NCBI GenBank assembly: GCA_023213395.1
Contig: CM041465.1
Location: 228,787,741-228,851,740, forward strand
Reading direction: 5' to 3'
Length of the DNA: 64,000 nt
From: Cycas panzhihuaensis
Taxonomy: Eukaryota > Cycadophyta
The position numbers and the translations under genes were made by a program. The notes beneath the pieces were generated by a model. The model ran no database searches. It saw only the letters and a program-made list of their open reading frames with translations, and was not told the origin of the DNA. Positions within the stretch are counted from its first letter, which is position 1; every line of letters starts with the position of its first letter. This document shows positions 56,416-64,000 of the stretch, piece by piece.

Positions 56416-58709
56416 AAGAGTAGACTAGTTCCCTCTGTTCTGTTTGTTGCCGCTCAAGAAGATTCAAAGAAGGGCTACAAACCCTTGGTGACGACCTTCG
56501 CCCTCTGAAGGCGATCCGAGGTTTGCTAAGTACCATTTTCTACAGTTCAAGCTGCTGGAGTATTTTTTAAAGGCTGGAGCACTCTATATTCAGATTTGAT
56601 TTTTTTTTTTTTCAGATCACCTTCAAGGGTTTTGAGCAAGTGTACTCACGTTTTCTCATGATTTTTCACTAAAAATTAAAATTTTAAGCTGATTCTTCTT
56701 ATAGTTTAGGTGCTGGCATATTATGCAGTTTTTTGAAGCTCACTGATAAAGCTTATTTCAAGCCACTGACCTCCTGCAGGCTGTGGTCTATTTCTGGGCC
56801 ATTTTCAGCCCACAAACCCCAGCAAAAAACTAAGATTTGTTGGTGCAGGTCTGCTATAGGGAAGTTGCTCACATCAGAAGGTTGTATTGACCTTGCATGG
56901 GTCCCACAGAGAAATTTCAGTGACCAGACGTCACCCACAACAGCCGTACAAGCTCATTCCTTCTACATTGACCGTGCGACCTGCCAAGGGCTCTAAGACT
57001 TCGTTCTCTCTCCACGGTTATTCATTTCAGCTGAAAACTGAGGTAAACCTCACTCATCCTTGGGTGTCCCTGCTCCTTGAGTTTCGGAGCGATCCACTGT
57101 GTATCCGCAGAGATCTCTCTGCCTGTTCATCTTCGGCCGCCGCCCGACCTACGCCGCTGTGAATCGGCTTGTTGATCTTTTTGAAATTTTTTCAAAAATT
57201 TCAATTTTAACATTCACTTTTTAATCTTATGATATGAATATTGGAATATTCATGGAATATTCCCCTTTGCATAATCTTCTTTAGTTCTAAAGTTTCCCTT
57301 AAGTGTTCTTTTAAATCACTTAAAGTATTAAAAACTCACTTTTTAACCCAAATTTAAAGGGTTCTTAGTGATTTTTAATCTTTCAATCATTTTTTGACTT
57401 CACTTTAGACTAGATCGAAGTTTTTCATGTGATTTACTACATTAAAAGTGATATTTTTCTTTTATTAAGCTATTTTTCTTAGTCAAGGCACCTTGCATGG
57501 TGACCCTAACTGTTTTTTTTTCTTAAGGAAAAATCACATTTTCATTAAATGACTGATACTAAGTCATTTTCTTATCATTGAAGAGTACAAATACTTGATT
57601 AAGGTGTTTATTGAGGCTCCCTGCGAGGTGTCCTTGTCACTCAAAGTTGATTTTTTTTTTGAATTTTAGCCTTTGTTTTTAGGCACTCCAATCTTTAGTT
57701 TACACTTATTTCATGTTTATAAGTGTTAAAAGTCTTGTTGAAAGTGATTTTAAGTGTTGATACCTTGTCAAAAGTGATATTTATCACTGTTTCAACACTC
57801 TTTTTAAGGCACCTTGCACGGTGACCTAGTGCCCTTAGTCTAAAAAAGGGGCTAAAAAATACTTCTATTTAATAAAATCACTTCATTTTTTGATCGTTGG
57901 GACTATTTTAAAGTCCCAACACTTGGTGCTTGGTGTCCTTATTTGGCAAGTGGTCTTCTTCTCTTCACTTTTGAGCATTAAAAGGAACCCACTTGTACTT
58001 TTATCACAAAGTTTTGCTTTGCTTCTTTAAATACTTAACATCTTTTCAAAGTACTTTTCTTGCAAAACTCATTGTACTCGAGCATCTTCTTTTTACTTGG
58101 ATTTACATAAGCACTCTCACTTCATTAACTGCTCATTGTAAACAACACTTTAAGTGTTCATTTGATGTACTAGCTTGCTCTTTTGAAGCCTCTTTTCATT
58201 GTAAGCTTAATCAAGCACTTTCATAAGTCCATCATCCAAGTAAAATAAATCTTAAGTTCACTTTAACCTCCTAAAAAGTGACTTAAAAATCTTGTTGGAG
58301 AGGCCCAAAAAGGTTCAAACCTTGGCTCTGAAATAACCTTAAGCTTGGTGCATTCCCTAGGGGAGCAATCGACCGTACTGTCAGTGCACGACAATTAAGG
58401 TTGCTTGAGGGAAAGGAGGTTTGAAAAGGGTGTTATTGGGGTTGTGAATCCCAGGGAAAGCATGGTACGTCCATGCAGATCAACCCTACCTGCCTTGTCC
58501 TAGATTTAACTTGGTCAACTGTTGGATCTCCTCCATAGATCAGGGTTGGACCAACTCCATAGCCTAGTCCTCCACCCCTCATCATTCCATTCAGTTGTTG
58601 GATCTTCTAGTAAGATCATAACTGTTGGTTTCGTTAGAAGGTCGAACTTAAGCAACGAAAGCTTTGAGTTTCCAAGTTATCTGCTAGCTTCAAGCCTTAC
58701 AACTGAAAC
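56416..58709 (+). other. Long leader of element H
   Basis: 2.3 kb without a gene. The GC-richer part 56860-57170 has an open frame (56887-57162) but no recognised domain. A 19-nt motif of the form GGCACCTTGC--GGTGACC occurs at 57487-57505 and 57808-57826, with a variant at 57615-57633. The part from 58300 is the best conserved with A. Confidence 0.7.
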
Positions 58710-59700
58710 ATGGATGCAATTAACACGTTTAATGCATGCACCATTAGATTAACAGGACAAGATAACTATCAAGAATAGAAGAGGATCACTCCGAATCTTT
58801 TGATAATGAATGAATTTTCGGGTTATGTTTTTGGAAGGATACCTCAACCTGTACCTGCTGTCAATGGTAATGTAACTGTTCAACCTGATGATGCTCTTGT
58901 TGCTGCATGGGAAGCCAAAGATGAAATCGCTTTGGCATTCCTTCATATGATTGTTGATGTTCATGTGGATCAAAACATTGTATATGCAAAAACTTCTAAG
59001 GAAGCATGGGACATTTTGTCCTCTTCGTATGAAAGGCGAGATGAAGCTCACATATTGATGGTAAAAGCCAAGTTGTATTCTGTAAACTTTGTCAAGCCCA
59101 TGTCGGCTTTTCTTTCCTCCATCAAGGAGGTATGTAATGAATTAAATACACTAGGTAGTCCAACAACTAGAGATGAACTTATAACATCTATCACCAAAGC
59201 TTTGCCAAAGGACTACAATGGATTTATATCTTCTACTACAAGAGATGGTTCACTCAAGAGAATGTCATTTAATGAACTTGAAAGTTTATTGCTTCAAAAG
59301 GAACAAATTTACACCAAGGATAATGAGGACGAACCATCTACATCAGGTGCATTCACGGCCAAATCAAAGGCCAAGTAGAACCCCAAACCTGCACTCTCAA
59401 AGCAGTTTGGGAACATGAACATTGGTTCTTCAAAGACCAATGTTGTTTGTCATTATTGTGGCAAAGTTGATTACATAACACCTGATTGTAAGAAGAAGCA
59501 AGCAGATCTACGACAACAGCAGCAACAACCACGTCAACAAAATCAGAGACAGCAGCAGCCACTGCAACAATTCCTACAAAGATTCTAACAACAACAACAA
59601 CAACAACCCCCTCGACCAAATTGAGGTGCCTATCGAGGAGGTCAAAGAGGAAGGGGGGGTTTTAGAGATGGCAATCAATGCCACTTCAATCAGTTTGCAG
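58710..59700 (+). pseudogene. gag: Copia gag of element H
   Basis: ATG at 58710 (MDAINTFNACTIRLTGQDNY). Codon 23 (58776-58778) is TAG in place of Trp. Otherwise it is open through the UBN2-like capsid region (58800-59378: KTSKEAWDILSSSYERRDE, DELITSITKALPKDYN). A TAG at about 59376 replaces the Gln found in A. The zinc knuckle CHYCGKVDYITPDC has Tyr instead of His. A Gln-rich (CAA/CAG) tract and a Gly/Arg-rich end follow (59505-59680). Confidence 0.9.
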
Positions 59701-60760
59701 ATGAAGACAAACAGTTTTGTGCTTATCATTCATCCAAGGTTGATCAAACTTGGATTATTGACTCTAGATCTACTCAACACATGACTGGGAGTGAAGAACT
59801 CCTTTGCGACATCAAGGAAGGACAAGGTCAGTCAGTGACCTTTGGCAACAATTTGTCAAGATTTCTGGCATAGGCATAATAGTTCCATTTCATTCTTCTT
59901 TTAATCCTTCCTCTTCATTTCCCAATGGCAATGCCTACTTTATACCTTCTATGGACAAAAGCTTGCTATCTGTTAGCAAATTGGACAAGCAACAGATGGG
60001 CATCTTGTTCAAAAATGGGAAATGTGTAATAAGTGACAAAGATGACCAAGTAGTAGCTGTTGGATATGAGGATCATGGCCTCTACAAATTGGATGCTAAT
60101 AACATAACACTTGATTCTGCTTACTCTGGTTCTACTATCACTCAACACTTGTCCAAGATGCAACTTTGGCATCAACGTCTAGGCCATTTGAGCTTAGACA
60201 ATCTCAGGCAGATGATAAACAAAAACATGGTACATGGGCTTCCAAAGATATATGGCACAAAATGTCTTTGTGAAGCATGCATAATGGGGACACAACATCG
60301 CTTGCCTTTCCCTAAAGGCAAAGCTTGGCGTGCATCACATCCTTTGTAGCTTGTACACTCAGATTTGTGTGGACCTATGTCCATCGCATCCTTTGGAGGA
60401 GCTTTGTACTATATCTCTTTCATTGATGACTCTTCTCATAAAGTCTGGGTCTACTTCATCAAGCACAAGTCTGAAGCATTTTCAAAATTCAAAGAATTCA
60501 AGCTTGAAGTAGAGAACGAGTCTGGCCAATCTATCAAAACATTAAGGACAGACAATGGAGGTGAATTACTTCAAATGAATTTGCCTAATTCTGCAAGGAT
60601 AATGGCATTCAGAGACAACTTACTATTCCTCACACTCCTCAACAAAATGGAGTCTCTGACAGAATGAACATAACTTTGGCTAATAAAGCCAAAGCAATGA
60701 TGCATGCAAAAGGACTCACTCAAGGTTACTGGGCATAGGCATTCCACACAACTGCCTATG
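59701..60760 (+). pseudogene. pol: Protease and integrase of element H
   Basis: Protease FCAYHSSKVDQTWIIDSR has DSRS for DSGS. A frameshift at about 59850 precedes the 181-codon frame 59804-60349 with LLSVSKLDKQQMGILFKNGK and the zinc motif HQRLGH...CLCEACIMG. A TAG at about 60346 is followed by the core (60365-60667): CGPMSIASFGG, FIDDSSHKVWVYF and RTDNGGE, then a frameshift just after the second catalytic Asp. The third box (NKMESLTE region) is out of frame. Confidence 0.88.
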
Positions 60761-62908
60761 TGGCAAATCGAAGTCCAACTATAACAGTCACTGACATCAC
60801 ACCCGAGGAGGCATGGTCTGGCAAAAAGCCAATTGTCAGCCGTTTGAGGACTTTTGGATGCACTGCTTATATGCACATCCCTGACCAGCAAAGAACGAAA
60901 TTAGACAAGCATAGTCTAAAATGCATCTTTGTAGGTTATACCATTCATAACAAAGCCTACAAGTTGTATGATCCCATTGGAAAGAAAATGCATCTCTCAA
61001 GAGTTGTAATCTTTACTGAAGACAATCATAAGGAGTTGCAAACAGCATCCATGCAACCTCCCATTGACAAAGGCAAAAAGATTGTTGAGGTTTTCCTTCC
61101 CTCTAAATCTTCTACTCCATATATATCATTTGCACCTGTTGGACCATCCACATCATCTGATTTAGCTCCACTTGATCCTAGCACATCTTTTGTTGATCAA
61201 CCACTTAGACCAGAAGATCTTGAGGTTCAAGTCACATCAATTCAAAAGTTACCAAAATGGTATACTCAAACAGTACAGGACGACCTCATCATTGAAGGAA
61301 AACGTCCATCAAAATACAGGCAGCAGACCAATTTTACACTTATGGCTGAAGTGCTATGTGTTGATGAGCCTTCCACCTTTGAGTAGGCTTCTAAAAATGA
61401 AAATTGGAAGGCTTCCATAGATGAAGAAATCTATTTTATTGAAAAAAATGGTACTTGGGATTTGGTCGAATTGCCTAAACACAAACAGGCAATCAGTTGC
61501 AAATGGGTCTACAAGACCAAATTCTATTATGATGGAACACTTAAGCGCCAGAAGGCTCGCCTTGTGGCAAAAGGATTCAAACAAAAGGAAGGCATAGACT
61601 ATGAGGAAACTTTTGCACCAGTGGCTAATATGAACACCATCAGACTCATCTTAGCCTTAGTAGCTCAATGCAAATGGCTAGTTTTTCAGATGGACGTGAA
61701 GAGTGCCTTTCTCAACGACGATCTTCAAGAGAAGGTATACTTGGAGCAACCTCCCGGTTACAAGGTACAAGGCAAGGAGCATTTAGTATGTCGCCTAAAA
61801 AAGGCATTATATGGCTTGAAACAAGCTCCAAGAGCATGGTACTTAAAGATCGATGATTACTTCTTGAGACATGGGTTTCATCGATCCACTTCAGATCCTA
61901 ACCTATACATCAAACATGAAAAGAACCATGCCATTTTTATTGTCTTGTATGTAGATGACTTAGTGATCACTGGCAATGACACTAAGATGATACACATTCT
62001 CCAGGATGACTTGAAGAGAAGTTTTGAGATGACAGATCTTGGACTTCTCCATTATTTCTTAGGCTTTGAGGTATGTCAATAGCCATGCTATATCTTCATC
62101 TCCCAAGCGAAATATTCTTGGGACATTTTGCAACGGTTCAGGATGCATGACTACAAGCCAGCGCCTACACCCATGGAGAATGGAACAAAGCTTACTCTCA
62201 ATGAGGAGGATGCACCTGCAGATCCCACTCTTTACCGGCAGTTGATCGGTAGCCTCATTTATCTCACCAACACTCGACTAGATATTTCATTTGCAGTTGG
62301 GATTTGTTCATGATATATGTCTCAACCCAATCAGAAACATTGGAATGCACCTAAACGCGTACTCAAGTACATCAAAGGCACATTGCAGCATGGCCTTGAG
62401 TATGTACATGATGAGAACTTCTCTCTGGAAGGGTTCTCAGATTCTAATTGGGCAGGTTGCCAGGATAGCAGGAGATCAACCTCGGGATACTATTTTTCCC
62501 TTGGTACAACAGTTGTTTCGTGGAGTTGCAAGAAGCAACCCAATTTTACCTTGTCCTCCACCGAAGCAGAGTACAAAGTTGCAGTTAACGCAACTTGTGA
62601 AGCTAATTGGCTACAACGGATTCTTGGGGAACTTGGGCTTGAGTAGGATCACCCCATCAGGATTTATTGCAACAATCAAAGCGTGCTCAAGCTGGCCAAG
62701 AATCCTGTATTTCATGCAAGGACCAAACACATTGAGGTTCATCAGCACTTGATCAGACAGCATGTGCAAAGTGGTGAAATAAACCTTCAATATCGGCCAA
62801 TAGAACAACAGACATTAGATACCTTTACCCAGCCACTTGGTAGAGAAAAAATTATAAAATTTAGAGATGGTCTAGGGGTCCGACTTAACATTGTAAACAG
62901 AAAGGGGG
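60760..62908 (+). pseudogene. pol: Integrase end, RT and RNase H of element H
   Basis: Frame 60760-61386 covers the GKK motif and the linker. RT runs 61462-62082 as one open frame with ISCKWVYKTKF, GIDYEETFAPVANMNTIR, MDVKSAFLN and YVDDLVITGND intact. A TAG at 62080 (Gln in A) interrupts. 62128-62313 has YRQLIGSLIYLTN. RNase H is 62317-62646 (FSDSNWAGCQDSRRSTSGYY, SSTEAEYKVAVNATCEANW). The tail (62683-62908) ends LGREKIIKFRDGLGVRLN. Most breaks are single TAG or TGA codons. Confidence 0.92.
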
Positions 62909-62910
62909 GG

Positions 62911-63461
62911 TGTTAAACCTTATGTTTACATGTTAAGATTATGTACTTTATTTCGCATGTATTATTTGTACGTTTGTACTTTAGGGGTGACTTATCACTT
63001 AAGTGATAAAGTGCACACCCACATTCTTTCTAGTGACACAACATTGTCACTAAAGGGTCAAATGGACCCCCATGCACTTTTGCTCACTTGAGGGCCCTAA
63101 AAGGACACATGTCCTACATGCAAGGCATGTACCTTGGATGTTTGACACTTGTCAAACATCCAATGCCTTAGGTCTCTCCTTTCACTCTATATAATGAGAC
63201 CTCTCCTCATTGTTCTCATATAGAGTTGGAGTTGTATTGTTATGCTGCTAGTTTGCTAATCAAACTGTTATTCATTTGGAAGTTGGACCAATTCCAATCC
63301 CTCACATTTGGTATCATTTTCTTGCTCATTTTTTGTGCTTTGTCTTGCTTATGTTTCATCTTAAGAGTATCATACTTGTTTAGCATTTGTTGCTTTCTAG
63401 AACTAGAGTGAACCTAGCTTTTAGATCTTGGGATAGTAAGGCCATTAGGCCCTTTTTCACA
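62911..63461 (+). repeat. 3' LTR of element H
   Basis: 551 bp. Palindrome at 62992-63009, the perfect 14-bp-arm hairpin at 63134-63163 and TATA at 63188-63194. Followed by CTTTG duplication. Confidence 0.97.
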
Positions 63462-63466
63462 CTTTG

Positions 63467-63551
63467 ATCGTGTTTGTATTGCGAAGTTGCTACCAAGGGA
63501 TGGCTTTTAAGAACTAGCCTCCAAATATGCAACTAATACCTCAACTAAAGA
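63467..63551 (-). other. Leader of element I, primer-site-proximal part
   Basis: The short remainder of the leader between insertion H and the primer site of I. Confidence 0.8.
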
Positions 63552-63563
63552 GCTCTGATACTA
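63552..63563 (-). promoter_or_regulatory. Primer-binding site of element I
   Basis: GCTCTGATACTA on the + strand is one mismatch from the complement of the initiator-Met site. It lies three bases from the LTR. Confidence 0.85.
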
Positions 63564-63566
63564 AAA

Positions 63567-63964
63567 TGATGAATGTGAATCATCTGGAGACAATGGAGGA
63601 CTAGACAAAGATTATTAACATCAATACTAAACTAGAAATGAACAAACCCATGGGTACAATGTGAAATTGAGGAGGAGGAATTGATTCTAGCGTCAACAAG
63701 ATTAACTTGTATTCAATTCAACAACATAATAACACATCTCACTCTCACTATCCATACATGAGAAAATGGTCTCATATATATAGGTGACAAAGGACTCCTT
63801 TGGGGTGCTACATGTTTGACAAGTGTCAAACGTGCATACAAGTACCTTGCATATTGGATAATTGTCCAATGATGCCTGCATATGGGCAATTATGTGAAAA
63901 GAGGGTAAAGGGTCCATTGACCCATAAGTTACAATATAATACACACTAGAGAAGTGCAGGTGCA
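63567..63964 (-). repeat. 5' LTR of element I, cut short
   Basis: It matches 49454-49853 closely, then loses similarity at about 63965, some 70 bp before the expected end. The next bases begin TGTTGACTTCC, which could be the start of another LTR. Confidence 0.85.
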
Positions 63965-64000
63965 TGTTGACTTCCTATTTCCCCTATTGAGATATTCACT

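Larger units (their letters stand above)
55848..63461 (+). mobile_element. Ty1/copia retrotransposon H, nearly full length
   Basis: LTRs at 55848-56401 and 62911-63461 with perfect 5-bp duplications CTTTG (55843-55847, 63462-63466), primer site at 56404-56415 and polypurine tract AAAGGGGGGG at 62901-62910. Order: leader 2.3 kb, gag, PR, IN, RT, RNase H. The 7614-bp length matches de-nested A. The LTRs differ at roughly twenty positions. Coding capacity is broken by TAG stops and a few frameshifts. Confidence 0.97.
49454..63964 (-). mobile_element. Ty1/copia retrotransposon I, interrupted by H
   Basis: 3' LTR at 49454-49924, coding region on the - strand to 54078, then a leader split by H (55848-63461), primer site at 63552-63563 and a 5' LTR from 63567 that loses homology to its partner at about 63965. 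Coding blocks resemble A, G and H, but the LTRs differ in most positions, so it is a sister family. Stops are more frequent than in H, in line with H inserting later. Confidence 0.9.

Noticed and set aside
58522-58752. 76-codon frame conserved between A and H leaders
   Set aside because: The counterpart in A is in the non-coding leader with indels; the real gag ATG (58710) is in another frame.
59353-59619. Val-rich minus-strand frame
   Set aside because: Antisense of the CAA/CAG glutamine tract in gag of H.
1-64000. CRISPR array, prokaryotic operon or phage features
   Set aside because: No regularly spaced repeats, no ribosome-binding-site-led gene clusters; the content is plant LTR retrotransposons throughout.

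Overview
The window looks like a slice of a large, repeat-choked plant nuclear genome. It is AT-rich and almost entirely made of nested, decayed LTR retrotransposons. No convincing intact host gene, rRNA, canonical tRNA or CRISPR array was found. All recognisable Ty1/copia elements carry a primer-binding site complementary to plant initiator-Met tRNA. The moderate LTR divergence (about 3-8% by eye in most pairs) and the deep nesting resemble large seed-plant genomes such as gymnosperms; the taxon is an inference and cannot be proved from this sequence.

Left third (1-19.8 kb). An old + strand Ty3/gypsy element (C) has broken gag at about 1.56-3.66 kb and protease, RT and RNase H at 16.05-19.35 kb. 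It is split by a - strand copia element (A, 3664-16041, target duplication GACCC). A is in turn split by a young non-autonomous LTR element (B, 9139-13892, duplication CCTTT, LTRs differing by one base). B has no pol; it carries antisense leucine-rich-repeat gene fragments and a lysine-rich reading frame of unknown role.

Middle (19.8-46.3 kb). A truncated LTR element (D) shares B's unknown module. It abuts a decayed copia RT/RNase H with its own, different 3' LTR (E). About 5 kb of sequence with little recognisable content follows. Next comes a second three-layer nest on the - strand: copia F is interrupted by copia F2 (199-bp LTRs), and F2 is interrupted by a + strand, gag-less copia element G (37682-42472) of the same family as A.

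Right third (46.3-64 kb). A chromodomain-bearing gypsy pol tail (+), a 323-bp TRIM-like element (47096-47418) and a gypsy protease fragment (-) precede copia element I (-). I contains an almost complete copia element H (55848-63461, duplication CTTTG) in its leader. The 5' LTR of I is cut at about 63965, perhaps by a further insertion running out of the window.

Elements A, G and H are one copia family and I is a sister family. They share U3 hairpins and, where gag is present (A, H, I), an in-frame TAG at gag codon 23. De-nested A (7619 bp) and H (7614 bp) have nearly the same length. No element encodes an uninterrupted gag-pol, so any current mobilisation, most plausibly of B, would depend on proteins supplied elsewhere.
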